Positions 34,014 to 46,800 of a stretch of DNA of 64,000 bases are shown here, piece by piece. The translations under genes and the position numbers were made by a program. A model generated the notes under the pieces. It was not told the DNA's origin. It searched no databases and worked only from the letters and a program-made list of their open reading frames with translations. How positions within the stretch are numbered: position 1 is the first letter of the stretch; each line of letters opens with the position of its first letter. This DNA comes from Musa acuminata AAA Group (lineage: Eukaryota > Streptophyta > Magnoliopsida > Zingiberales > Musaceae): positions 26,307,501 through 26,371,500 of the forward strand of contig NC_088339.1 of assembly GCF_036884655.1 (NCBI RefSeq), given 5' to 3'.

Positions 34014-37000
34014 AACAAAAAGATAGAGAGAGAAAAGCCTTCTTAGTGTCTAACAAGATACTGTGTTTTGATTCATGATGGTGGATCCGATCACGCTGTT
34101 TGCAGTAGTTAAGGCCTAAGTAGAAAACGGATGATACATATTTATGTTCACTTGTCTTCCAACTCTTAGCTTCTCTTATCCTCATCATTGTGGAGTACAT
34201 CTGAAGCTTCATTTCATGTTGGCTTCAACTTAAAGTAGATTTCTGTTGTGTGGTCATAGGAAGGCCCTTTTTCCTTCCCCCTTTTTCTTTTTGCAGGACA
34301 AGCATGGCCATAAAGAAGGGCAAGGAAAGAAGAATGGTAAGTCAATTTTATATGAACTGTGGACTACTGCAAAGATCGTATGGACCAAAAGAGAAGTGGC
34401 AAACGGAAACGATCACTCGTATGTGCATAAGCATGGAGCCATTGCCCGACTCATAGTAATCTGTGGACTAGTGCAAAGATCGTATGGATCAAAAGAGAAG
34501 TTATGAGAACAAGAGAGTAGTACTAGACGCAACATCTATGTAATGTTCGATGAGTTTCACTTCTTTGTTTGCTCTTCCATCTGCCATTTCTATTTTGCTT
34601 TCTCGTCTATCAGGCCTCAGCGGTCATGTCTCACCACCCCAACTCAGATTCTCCCAGCCTTGAAAGCACGGACAACCTGCATACTCTTTTGCCTTTGATT
34701 CGCATGGTAGTATTATATATTGCATTAGGCTCTTCGTTGGATTCCTATTAATATCAGAAGAGGTCCTTTTCCTCCTGAGATCGAGCATGAGATCATGGTG
34801 AAAGGATGCCTACGTTGGAACAAAAGCTGGGAACCAGTTCATCTGCCATTCTCACCTAATGATTCCTAAACCCACCAACACATTCCCGCTGTCCCATGTA
34901 TGATTACACCCTCAACGTGCTTCCTACTCGAACAAAGGGAGAACGCACCTTTTCCCCAGGCATTCATCTCGCTTCTCGAGGTTGGGTCCCCATGAACATT
35001 CCCCTAGGGTTGGGAGCTGAGGAATTACATCCTTCGACTATGATACTGTGCCTTCTTTTCCCTGCTACACGTATAATATAGATAATTAACGAGCGTGAGA
35101 TCAACTTAAGAATGTGAAAACCAGTGTTTGAGGTTGAACTGGTGCGTGTACAGCCCAGTCACTGTACTCTTGTATCATATCACATGCCATGCATTGTCCT
35201 AATGGTACGTAAACAAGAAACTTGATGCTTTTGAGTATGATTTAAGATGCCGACGTACGTTTACTTTTAATTAGGAGCTTGGAGATTGCAAAACCTGTAG
35301 ATGCTACATGTTTGAAGAAATCTGGAGGGCAGAAGTATTTGTTTTTCTTTCTCATAGGCTTCATCAAACGCACATCATCATCCTTAACCTTTGAGTAATA
35401 TATTCATCATCTTTCACTGTGGATGTGGAAATTCTATGTTGTGGTTTTGCTTCTAACTAATGTTGGACAGCTAAAAATTATTCAGATCGGCTTCTTTCGT
35501 TATCATTGGACAGCTAAAGGAGTTATTGAGATGTTGTTACAATGGCCGCTAGAAATCCATTTTCTAATCTCATCCTTCACCTACAGCACTTCAGTACTGA
35601 TCCGAATCGCCTACTTCTATATGGAAAGAATCATGTCATGCATACACAAAAGAATACTTCATCGTCTCCTCTCAGCGTTGCATATCCAATCTGTCATCAC
35701 GCACTGAAGAAGCACATCGAGCAGGTGCAAGGTCTCCGTGTGTTGGGCATGTTCTTCGTCCATCGGAGGGACTCTTCACGAGGTAGAGTGCACTAAATGC
35801 GATGTTTTCATTGGGGAAGCAACGCATGGGCGTCCCATCAGCACTTGTTGGCCACAAGAAGGACGAGAAGAAGACAGAAGTTGACCAGCGATGTATGAGA
35901 GGGGGAGCATCCAGGAAGAGGAAGAAACAAATAGGAACCGACAATTTTGGGTTTGTGTTGACCGGATATATGCGTTTGACCTCATCGTATCTAAGCAAAG
36001 AAAGAAAAAATAATAATTATTCTCCATAAATTTCTTCGACAGTGAGAATATTTTTGGACAACTTTTCTAAACCTTCGGCGACACTTCCAATTATTATCCA
36101 CGAATCATTCTTCAATCTTGGCAAAATTCTCATCTGGTAAATGCATGATGACTTATACACAGTAGAAAATCTAATCGACACCCGACCTTCTGCAGTATCT
36201 GCTTCATCAATCATTTGACACATCATCTGGCACGTCCCTGTTGACGTACCTCATTAGTGGCTAGTAAGAGGCCACCTAATAATATCTACCCCTTAAGTTA
36301 ATCATCAGTAAAGAGAGCTTTCTGAGCTCATGCAGCAGCCCATCGATCTTAAAAGTTGCAGTGCTGTATGCATGTAATGGTCGACAACTACGAGCATGAA
36401 ACGAGTGACGCTTTCACGTTCTCAGAAAGTGTTTGGGAAACCAATATTAACTCAGTCTTCCTTCTTAGCTGATAGCCGAGTTAGGTTCTCAGATAAAGTG
36501 AGAACATTTACCAAACCTAAAGATGAGCTTTGCCCCTTTTCCATGCACCAACCATTAAGGTAACACCTTATCGTCTTAGAGCTGACCTAATTCTACCCTG
36601 AGAAGAAAGTGTGGATACAAGGTGGGGAAGATGAAACCTGAAAACCTGGTTGGTGCGCTGCGCCTCCGGTCATGTCTCCTGTGGGCGTCGTTTTCAGGGG
36701 ACAAAAAAATATCATTGTTCGTCATCATGGAATGATCTCGTACGGCGAACGTCGAATCCTATCACTAGGGATAAAGTTTCTGTTCGTGATAAAGGTATGT
36801 CAAGTGACTGGTAAGCGAGAATGATCCGATTGGCCTATGGGTATGTTGTCATCTAGCAAAGTTGGTCAGTAGATTAGGTTCTTGTTAGGTACTGCATGCG
36901 TGCGTGCAGAACTGTAGTGCTTCCTTAGAGATCCATTTATGCTTTTCGCTCGAGCTGTCAAACATAAGTTCGATCATCGTCTTGTAATCTTAATCCCTTC

Positions 37001-37955
37001 TCCTGTCACCTTTTTGTGCAGAATAATTCTACCTAGTCTGGCATACGATATGCCTGCGACGAATGAATTGGTATGAGGCCTGATGAATCGGGAAGAGGTT
37101 TTGATGATCCTATACAAACTTCTGAAGCTTTAAAGTGTCAAAAGCACACTTCGCAAGGCATAAAAAGCTTGGGAGGATCTTGTTGACCATCAATCAATCT
37201 GTAATTTTTGTGTCTTGTGCTGAATTGTAATCTCCTGGGGAAGAAAATTCTTTTGAGACACGACTCCTGGATACTGGACCAACCTGGGATGTCAACACTG
37301 GATTTGAAGGACAGGATTTGGCAAGCTGCAAAGAGGCGTACAACCAAATCCCACCAGCACTCCAACTTGGGTTTGTCTTTTCCCTGAACCAACCTCGGGG
37401 TGATCCAAATGCTTATTATATTCTTTTAGACTGCACCATGAATATTTTGTTTGGTCAGAGGATGGATGATCCATATGGATGACAGCTAGGATTGGCATTT
37501 TGAATCCTTTTTGCAGCTGCTTTATATATGAAACATTAATCCACATAAACTTCTATAAGCTGCTGCATATATATGTTTATAGCCTGGTTTATCCCGATAA
37601 TGCATTACATTAATTATTCTGATGAGTAGTGAGGAAACACAATTTCATGAACATGCTGCATGTAGATTTCTACATAACCTCTTGAATCCTGTGAGTATTT
37701 CATTTCGTACATGCCACAGTCTCAAATTAAGGTGGCACTCCGTACCATAGTGGCCAAAGCCAAAGATTCTATGTGGTAGAACAAAATCTACGGAAAATTG
37801 CACATCGCACTCTCAGATTTGTATACTACAAAGAGATAACCCAAGTGATGTTATAAAGCAATTGTGTGTGTGTGAGGTTGGTTCTTCCACTCTCTCCAAC
37901 AACATCCTTTGCTCCCTTACGTAGCCCCATTACCATCATTTTATAGGCGCCATTG
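34014..37955. other. Spacer between the Dof and ALMT genes; no supportable gene
   Basis: Nearly 4 kb. It contains the Dof 3'UTR (from 34,014), a 40-bp direct repeat pair near 34.36/34.46 kb, and AT-rich spacer with short unconvincing frames on both strands. No transposon ends, tRNA or miRNA precursor were recognised. Confidence 0.4.
34357..34500 (+). repeat. 40-bp direct repeat pair, 104-bp offset
   Basis: 34,357-34,396 and 34,461-34,500 share CTGTGGACTA, GCAAAGATCGTATGGA and AAAAGAGAAG with two mismatches. They lie in or just after the Dof 3' region. It looks like a small segmental duplication. Confidence 0.85.
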
Positions 37956-37959
37956 CTTC

Positions 37960-37968
37960 TTATATAAG
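37960..37968 (+). promoter_or_regulatory. Putative TATA box of the ALMT gene
   Basis: TTATATAAG lies 186 bases upstream of the ALMT ATG, leaving a 5' leader of about 155 bases that is CT-rich. The call is based on position and motif. Confidence 0.55.
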
Positions 37969-38153
37969 CTTCCAATCAATCTCCTGCCACGACAAGACAA
38001 CGAAGCACACATTTCTTGCTCTTTGCTTCCAAGCTCATCCTCATCAACCTCGATCACCCCAGCTTTGCGCCTTCATTCGAATACAATAGGGTTCAGTCTC
38101 TCACTCTCCGGGCTCCATCCTTCTCTCCGGTCCTCGGGGATAGGGAAGCAACG

Positions 38154-39961
38154 ATGGCTACCGAGAAAGAAGCACAGGGTGGTTTGGAATGGCGGGTAAG
38201 TGTCCCTGAAGGATCCGCGGCGGAAATGGAGTTGGAATCCAAATGGATTCACAGGGCACGAACTTGGTTGATCCAGCTTGTGATGACGGTGATATCGAAG
38301 GTGACGAGCTTCGGGAAGAAAGCTGGGAAGATCGGAGCTGATGATCCTCGCAAGGTCATCCATGGTGTCAAAGTCGGGATCGCACTAACGTTGGTCTCAC
38401 TCTTCTACTACACCAGGCCATTGTACGACGGCGTTGGAGGATGCGCTCTGTGGGCAGTGATGACAGTGGTGGTGGTCTTTGAATTCACCGTTGGTGAGTA
38501 AACTATAAACCTATGATGACCTTGAAACTATACGCATATACAACAATTTTATGAACCCTATCCATCATTCATGTGCAGGTGGCTGCTTGTACAAAGGAAT
38601 AAACAGAGCTGTAGCAACATCGACGGCGGGCACTCTTGCCGTCGGCATCCATTGGATCGCAAGTAAATCCGGAGAAAAAGTGGAGCCTATTATTCTGAGT
38701 TCTTCCGTCTTTCTCCTAGGTATGACATTTTGATGATTATACATGGAATTCTCCTTATTTCGAATCAATTTTCGTAAGCTTTTTGCTCATGGATTGATTC
38801 TTTGTTGCATTCAGCTTCGGCTGCTACGTTCTCTCGATTCATACCCAACATAAAAGCACGGTTCGACTACGGGATCACCATATTTATCCTCACCTTCAGC
38901 TTGGTGGCTGTATCTGGATATCGTGTGGATGAACTGCTCCGATTGGCACAGGTGCGTATCTGCACCATCGCCATCGGTATCGCCATATGTCTCGTTGTTT
39001 GCGTTCTTGTTCGTCCCGTGTGGGCTGGCCAAGAGCTTCACCTCCTGGTTTCCCGTAACATGGATAAGCTCGCTGATTCATTAGAGGGTACGTCCTCTCT
39101 CAAAAAGATCATGACAGCTTAGTAAGACGTGGAGAATTAATTGCTTCTTTTCCAATCGCACAGGTTTAGTGGAAGACTACTTCATGAAGGATAAGAAGGT
39201 TGAAGGAGAGGTGTCGTGCTCTCAGAGGTCACAGGGATATAAGAACGTCCTGAATTCCAAAGCATCTGAAGATTCACAGGCCAATCTTGCAAGATGGGAA
39301 CCTGGGCATGGCAAATTTGGCTTCAAGCATCCATGGAGCCAATACCTCAAAGTTGGAGCCGCCATGCGGTACTGTGCCTACTGCATGGAAGCCCTCAATG
39401 GTTGCATCAACTCAGAGATCCAGGTTCGCATTGCCACTTCAAATAGGAAAGCTTCATATGTCATCCAAGACTCTAAACTCCGACTTATTACAGGCACCAG
39501 AGCACATGAAGCGTCATCTACGTGATGTCTGCATGAGGTTGAGTTTGGGTTCATCGAAGGTCTTGAAGGAGATATCGAGCTCCGTCAAGTCGATGAAGGA
39601 GTCGCGAAGCATTCAAGTTTTAGTAGGAGAGATGAATGATGCAGTGGAGGAGCTCCAAGTTGCCTTGCGATCACTTCCCAAACAATTAACACAGTCACCA
39701 GCAGCAGCAGCAGCAGCAGAAGCAGCAACTATAGAGAAGAGGCATTGTGTTCCAGCAACGACGATTTCGTTAATGGAAGTCATGCCTCTCTTCACAGCAG
39801 CATCGTTACTGATAGAGGTGTCGGAGAGGGTCGGAGGAGTCGTCGATGCCGTGGGCACGTTAGCCACACTTGCGTGCTTTGAGCCCATCGACCACAAGAA
39901 GCCTTCTTCATCTGTAGTTCCTCGAGATGAAGAATCCGTGAAGCCGTCTCAAGAGGTCTAG
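38154..39961 (+). CDS. Aluminium-activated malate transporter (ALMT) family anion channel
   Basis: A plant anion channel moving malate or related anions across the plasma membrane or tonoplast. Five phase-consistent exons: 38,154-38,493, 38,579-38,719, 38,815-39,087, 39,164-39,423 and 39,494-39,961, giving 493 residues. The ATG at 38,154 starts [20 protein letters not shown]; the open frame upstream has no earlier ATG in frame. Family signatures: [20 protein letters not shown], then [13 protein letters not shown] and [20 protein letters not shown] in the first helices, the [17 protein letters not shown] segment, [14 protein letters not shown], and the cytosolic WEP motif ([16 protein letters not shown]). 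The C-terminal half is helical with an Ala run ([11 protein letters not shown]). All splice sites are GT-AG. The transported ion and membrane cannot be decided from sequence. Confidence 0.93.
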
Positions 39962-42900
39962 CAGCAGCAATCTAAAGGACAACAAGAGGAGCAAATGCTT
40001 GATGCTTAATTACATGGCATGGAGATGGATCAATAAAGTTAATAGAATTAATTATATTGCCCATAGTTCAGAGAAAATAAAGGTCAAGTTGGTCAGGCTG
40101 CACAATGACCTTATTTTTTTTTCTTTTTCTGATGGAATAATATACTCAGCACTTGAGGTGCAGATTTTTTTTTAGTTGCATGCTGGAAAGGTTATTGCAG
40201 TATAACGTGCAAAGCACTTGGTAAAGTAAAGGAACAAGTTGGCAGCTTCGCTGTAGCAATAAAACATGCAAATAAATCAGCCATTTAATTTAAGATATTT
40301 ATCTCTAGCTATTCACTCGATGTGGCAGGCAATTTGATGATGACTAACAAGTCTAACTATGATATTGTATTTCGAATCTGGCAATCCATCTATCAATCTG
40401 GCAGTCTCTGATCTGATATGAAATCAACCAAATACCCACAATCTATAAGTCAAACATTAAAGGGGTTGACTTGGTTCTTGGCAAATTGTTCTTTCGAAAA
40501 CATATACTAAGCATAACACATTCTACGAGCCCATATCACATAAAAGTTTGATTTTTGATAAATTCCTAAGGTTGATATATGGGATTATGAAATCTTATCA
40601 TGGTGTCCTTTTTCTCAAATTCAAGCTGCAAGGCACACTACAGAAAATTAACAAAACATATGGAACTTCCTCCACCGTAAGTACTTACCAAGTAGAAAGA
40701 ATGAAATCTGATATCTCAGCCATCTCGCCATTCATGATGATGATTCTCATTACAGCACTCGTGAAATGTTGTTATTGGTTCATCAGGAGATCAGATTTGT
40801 ATTTGCCTGAAGAATCCCTCTCCATTATGACATATCGGAAAGGTTGCTGTACCAGAGGCAATAAGAGACCAGTGAGAGTACCAACATTAACATGTAATGC
40901 TTTCAAGTTGTAAAGAAGACAAAAACACAATAAACTTGTGTAGATTCTATCTATAATTCTGGATCAAAAATTGTAGAATGGTAAAGGAAGACTATATTAG
41001 AAATAATAAGAAAAAACATAGATGGTTCTTAATTTGACTAGTTATTTTGCCAGCAACGGAACTCAATGGTGGGAAAAGCTCAGTCCAAATAGTTGGCACA
41101 TATGATACGTTCTTGTGGTTGTAATTTTCTTAGAATATTGAAATATTGAGTTTGAACTGAAATATCTGTGATGGCCATGAAGAATGTTACTGTATTTTGC
41201 TTCCTTCTGAATGGCATAAATCACATAGGACACCGAAAAATACAGATCAACAGCATAATTACATTAGTGATATTGATGAAAAACTAATACAAAGTGCCTT
41301 GTGAAAAGGGTTAAACGTTTTAACCTCTGAATTAGTTGGAATGTGAAAACAGTGTTCAAAGTGATAGTGTCCATGATAACACAGAATTAAGTTTTCACTT
41401 TGTAATGTTAGTCATGTAAGCTCGCTATCCTACTCTCCCTGAGGATGCTAACATAAATGAAGTTGACAACTTAGTAGAGTATTTCAAGCTATTGCAAGGT
41501 CAACTATCAACTTATTTTGCAGCTAAATTCTAACCAAATAAATCTTCCTATGGGTGCACAAGAGTGCTTACCTGCCTCTAAGATTGAAACAGAAACAGCG
41601 TCAAATCCTATAATTGTGAGAACTGACTCAAATTGAGTCGGATTTGGGTGAATCATTTAGGGTAGTTGACCAAGTCACCTGCCAATTGGCTTGTGGCAGC
41701 AACGGCAGAGAAGAAGAAGAGGAAGTTGACTGGTTGACTTCGGTCAACGTTGGTCAAGTCTTATGTTTTTCCATCATCCAGTTTTTTCACTAACTCAATT
41801 TAATATACTAATCTTTTTCCAACAATAATAATCACATATTGGCATCAGATGTGAAGATTCCTAGGACTTACCGAAACCCATAGTTACATCAGCCAGCCTC
41901 GGTGTAGTTTCCTACAGATGCCCTCCGTGAGCTACAACCAGAATCAGTTCCAGGATGGTCCTTTTAAGAAGATAAATGATCTGCTTTGATCTACATCTTA
42001 CCAGGCAATAGTAACAAACAAATATAGAACTATTGTCGACATGACATTGCATACACTGGAAGAATCCGTTTGTTCAAACATTAACATTGGCATTTCCGCA
42101 AGCAAGTAATATGCAAGAAAGATAGAGAAGTTTCCTACGCATCAGCGCATATGTACGAATATTCTTCCCAGCATAATTTTGGAACTTGAGAAACAACTTT
42201 TTTGATTTAGTAGATGGAACCCTCAGGATTTTGAGAAGCAAAAGCAATTACCAGCAACAGGGAGAGAGATGCCGTAGGGAAGTCTTTGAACCTGTTTTGT
42301 TCTCCATATAAATCTCCTCGTCGAAGAAGTTGGACACTTCGGATTGCGATGACACGAGCAAACAAGCTTATTTATTAGATGCGACGTAGGACATTCGAGT
42401 GACATCTTAGCGGCACAAAACCAGGCTAAGACGAAGGGGGAAGAGTCGTAGTTTTTGTACGCCCGTATTCTTACATTCACGTTTTTTTTTCTTCTTTTTA
42501 TAAAGGATATAAGCTATGAAGGTTGATTTTTTTATTGGTTAAACTAATCAATGTCTTCAAATAATCTCGAATTAGATTTCAAATTCTTGATTTTAGATGA
42601 TAAATGAGTTCGATAAAATATATTGAATGAGGTTCCGAATTATCAATTTTTGGTAAGTAGATCAAACAAATCATATATAGATTTTTAGGTGCAAAAAATA
42701 TATTAAATAATATTTAAAATTTTAATATTTGGTAAATGAGTTTTGTGCATCAACATTAGATTGATTTTTTAATTATAAAAATATATTAAATTTAATTTAA
42801 AAAATATATTGGATGATTTTTTAATAGGTGAAATTGATATATCACCACAAAATTAATATTTTAAATATAAATTTTTATTTTAGTTTCTCTAGTATATACA

Positions 42901-43150
42901 TAAAACATTACATGGTGATAATATGCTAAACTCATTAAAGTTTAAGAGCTTGAAATAGTAAATTTTTTTATGATATATAGTTAAAATATTAATCCAATAA
43001 TACAAACACTCACGTGGGAGGATTCCAGAAGGGTTGACGGAACAAAGGTAGATATTTCCGAGGACTGAAGTCTAAATTCAACAGGGTGCTTTCCGTAAAA
43101 TTCCAATAAAGCCTACTCCAAAATAGAAGAGCCAAAGCCCTCCCTTCTCG
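39962..43150. other. Spacer between ALMT and TIM23; no supportable gene
   Basis: About 3.2 kb, AT-rich, especially 42,480-43,000. It contains a cluster of W-box cores near 41.67-41.76 kb. Frames at 40,548-40,913 (+) and 42,223-42,480 (-) show no domain I know and no splice context, so they are not called as genes. Confidence 0.4.
41666..41757. promoter_or_regulatory. Cluster of five W-box (TTGAC) cores
   Basis: TTGAC at 41,666-41,670, 41,726-41,730 and 41,734-41,738, and its complement GTCAA at 41,743-41,747 and 41,753-41,757. Four cores fall within 32 bases. GTTGAC-TTCG-GTCAAC at 41,733-41,748 is also a perfect 6-bp hairpin. TTGAC(C/T) is the binding core of WRKY factors. No gene starts close by: TIM23 begins 1.5 kb to the right. 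Confidence 0.6.
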
Positions 43151-43245
43151 CCGCCGTTCCGTTGCATTTCGCCCCCGGCGACGTCGCGAGAAGCTCCTAC
43201 TCTACCTAGAAATCCACCGAAACCCTAGAAATAGGACGGGCTCAG

Positions 43246-43821
43246 ATGGCCGATCCGAGGACCTATGGGGGAGATGACGCCGATCGTAGACAGGATTCGA
43301 GCGGACGGCGGTTTTACAACCCCTACCACGATCTTCAGATCCCCCACCGCACCCTCTACGACCTCCCCACGTCCCCGGAGTTTCTCTTCCAGGAAGAATC
43401 CCTCGCCGAGCGCCGCTCCTGGGGCGAGAACCTCACCTACTACACTGGCATCGGATACCTCGCCGGGTCTGCTTCCGGCGCCTCCCTCGGCATCCGCCAT
43501 GCCCTCCGATCTGCGGAGCCCGGGGACACCACGAAGATCCGCATCAACCGCATCCTCAACTCCTGCGGCCAGGACGGCCGCCGGATCGGCAACCGCTTCG
43601 GCGTCATCGGCCTCTTGTACGCCGGGCTCGAGAGCGGGATGGTCGCCGCGAGGGATAAGGACGACTGGGTCAACAGCGTCGTCGCCGGGCTCGGTACCGG
43701 GGCCCTGTTCAAGGCCGCCAACGGGCCGCGGTCGGCGGCGGTTGCCGGCGCTATCGGAGGATTGATGGTTGGAGCTGCTGTCGCGGGGAAGCAGATTATG
43801 AAGAGATACGTGCCAATCTAG
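43246..43821 (+). CDS. TIM23: Mitochondrial inner membrane translocase subunit TIM23
   Basis: The channel-forming subunit of the presequence translocase of the mitochondrial inner membrane. A single exon of 191 residues, ATG at 43,246. The N-terminus is hydrophilic ([20 protein letters not shown], with [11 protein letters not shown]) and faces the intermembrane space. The Tim17/22/23 domain follows with four Gly-rich hydrophobic segments: [51 protein letters not shown] and [38 protein letters not shown] is the conserved connecting segment. It ends KRYVPI. Length fits the plant TIM23 proteins. The gene is GC-rich and intronless within AT-rich surroundings. No defect is seen. Confidence 0.95.
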   Translation: MADPRTYGGDDADRRQDSSGRRFYNPYHDLQIPHRTLYDLPTSPEFLFQEESLAERRSWGENLTYYTGIGYLAGSASGASLGIRHALRSAEPGDTTKIRINRILNSCGQDGRRIGNRFGVIGLLYAGLESGMVAARDKDDWVNSVVAGLGTGALFKAANGPRSAAVAGAIGGLMVGAAVAGKQIMKRYVPI

Positions 43822-46800
43822 GGTTCGAGCTCTTCCCTTACTTTGATCCTTTCGTTTTCTATTCATAAATGATTAATGAGTCTATGTTATTGATATACCA
43901 ATTTTTGACCTTAACATGTAAGGTGGAATGACCGGAGGGTCAAGAACGATTTGTTGCAATAAGCTTATAGAAACAATTGATTTCATAGGTTACTGTTTGG
44001 TGTATTAGGATGTGTAAGTTATTATATTTTGGATTCATCGTCTGTGAGTCGGGAGCTCATCAAGATAATCCTGTGCCATTTGTTTGTGGTAAGGATACTA
44101 TTTGAAAATTAATTGTTCGGGCTTTGCATCTGTTTATTCGGATCCTTCTAATAATTTTCTTTTGTATTATGCTGTTGTGTGTTCTTTGTCTGAATTTGCC
44201 TTCTCTGAGTTAGTTCTGTTGGTGTTTGTTTCTGATGAAGTCCAAAAAAAATTTCTAAACCAAATCTTTTGTTCATAACTAGGGAATAGACAGATGGCAA
44301 GGCTATCATGCATGGTGCATGAATAGCTTTGCATCGTTTATGACAATACCATGAAGTTGGATTTCCTTTTGAATGAATGAATTCTATAGACTGGGCAAAA
44401 TTCTTGTACTTTTTGGAAGCTTTTTTTTTCTTAGTTTTTATTAGAATTGGTTGGAGGCTTTTCGATTGTGTTAGAGGATTTCTAGGTACATTTTTCGCAT
44501 CTGGATGATGTCCTAGTTAGTGCATATATTTTATTCCTTTCCAGTGTTGCTACTTATCTAGTTGGAAGGTAACCAGATTCACATTGTTCTTGAATTCTGG
44601 AAGATGCTATTGAGACTGCTAACCTGGAGCTTTTGTGGGTTTTTTACATCATCATTTTGTTAGGTTCCATGAGAGACGAAGAATCATCTTACATTATGGC
44701 ATTGTTTTTTCAATTTTATCTTACTACTGTATTGACAATTCTTATCATGGAATTGTTAGCAACAGAACATAGTTTCTTCTCTAGATTCTTTGGCTGCAAA
44801 ATCTACCTGTTAGGAGGCACATCAGCAGCTTTTCACCATTTTATATAAGGATTTTTAACATTTCTAGCTAATTACCACATTTCTCTGATATTTAAGTTTC
44901 CTCTTCCCACGTTGGCCTTTCTATTTCTTTAATATATTTTATCTCTTGCGCATGCATTCTTTCCCACATCCCTTCCCTCTTAGCAACTCTGATACAATTG
45001 CACAATCAGAAAATGCATTGTACTACCAGTTTTAGTTAACACTATAATATGTTGAAACTACTTAATAAGAAATGAAAACTAAAGAAAGCAGTGCACATAG
45101 TAAGTAACGTAACTTTGAGCAAAGTCAGATATTAGTTATTAGCTAATGATGAGATTACTTATTTCTAGTTTTCCAATCTCATTTTAAATAACTTGTTTTG
45201 CTAATACTATGTTCTAAAATAATATAATGATAAGGGCTATGTTGTATAAACATACATAGTATCATATTTAGACGTGCTATATGCTCTCTTGTCATATGGT
45301 GTGTTGGAGACTGAGCAAAAACCTATAGATTTACCCCGTCGGCTGTCAAGCAAAACCCTTTAATCTAGGCACATGTTATATATTGTTATTTTTTCTCTTT
45401 TCTGATGACTAGTTAGGATTAAACAACCATATATAATGTTTTCTTAATATTGATAAATCTTGTGTACAGAGTGTGGTTTCATAACGCTGCATGTTCTCTT
45501 CTAACTTTCCATCTGGGAGTTTTTTCTTTGGCGCTTATACTTTATGGTGTTCTGTAATGTTTTCTGAATGGATGATGACCTAACAATTACTTTTCTTGAT
45601 TAATATTGAGAACTCATCTCATATGATGATCAAAATTCCTTGTGTGGGTACACAACAAACTCCTATATGGTCTATCTCATTAGGAGACACAAAACATGTT
45701 AGGAAGTAAAACAAGAAGAACCTTTGGTTTTCTTTACACCATCAGACATCTAACCCTCAATTACTGTTGAAAGAATTAAGAAAGCTTCTAACACACTTTA
45801 AGAGATAGAGATGATGGAGATCTCAAATGATGATGAGGATGGAATTTCAGAATCCTATGTGATTGACAGACTGGCACTAATTTTTGGCTGGAATTAATGT
45901 GGGATAAAGGAGGCGGGTGGGGGGGGGGGGCGGGTTGTGGAGAGATTTTGTGTTCTTTGTTATGTTCAAATGTTGAACATGGATGGAGATTGCTTCTCTT
46001 TTTAATTTTTTTCTTGTTGTAACAGTTATGTTTAGGGCCAACGGTCAGGAGGTACTCGTGTACCTGTGAAAGTAGAGAAACATTACTGTAGGGATAACTG
46101 CTTGCATTTCTTCAGTTTTATTTTTTGACAATTATGTGAATTGTGAGTGGCGTAACGGCTATTTGAAAGATAGGAAAAAAAATGTTTATATTCATGTGCA
46201 AAGAAATAAGATGAGGAAAATTGTTTGAGATGGGATGAACAGGCCCAGAAAAAGATCATAGAATCTCTTTTAAACGAGATGAGTTGATTAAGTTTAACAG
46301 TATGAGAAGAGGTAGAGGGAGGCATAACTGAACATCATTGGTAGTAAAAAGATCTCTGATTACTCTTATTTGTAGTTACTGATATCGCCTTAGAGTGAAG
46401 ATTATGACTTGTCATGTTTACAATAACCTTATCAATTGGTACAACAGTAGTATGGACAGCAAACTGTGCAATTGAAACATGGCATATTACAATTACTTTT
46501 GACTGCTCAAAGGGAGAAATTGTTTTAGATGGTTTGATTAGAAGGAAACAAGTTAAAACATGCATGATAGGGTTCAACACGAAAATACTAAACTTCAAAT
46601 CTGATGATCATTTTCTATTGACTTACACCTTGATTTTCACTGATGCATTTTAAGTCTGTGTTACTTTCATCTTTTGTAATTGAACTGTCTAAATAGTGAT
46701 GAGCTAAGCTTCTTCTTTTGCACATTGACAGCGTGATTGTGGTTCTATTATTTTATATTTAATATTCATCCTTTATGGCCATAGTATTTAAACTTAGTTT

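Noticed and set aside
38016..38153. N-terminal extension of the ALMT protein
   Set aside because: The frame is open upstream but has no in-frame ATG, and the ATG at 38,154 fits the family's usual start and follows a TATA box at the right distance.
43225..43866. 213-residue minus frame opposite TIM23
   Set aside because: It is an antisense shadow of a GC-rich gene. The plus frame encodes complete TIM23.
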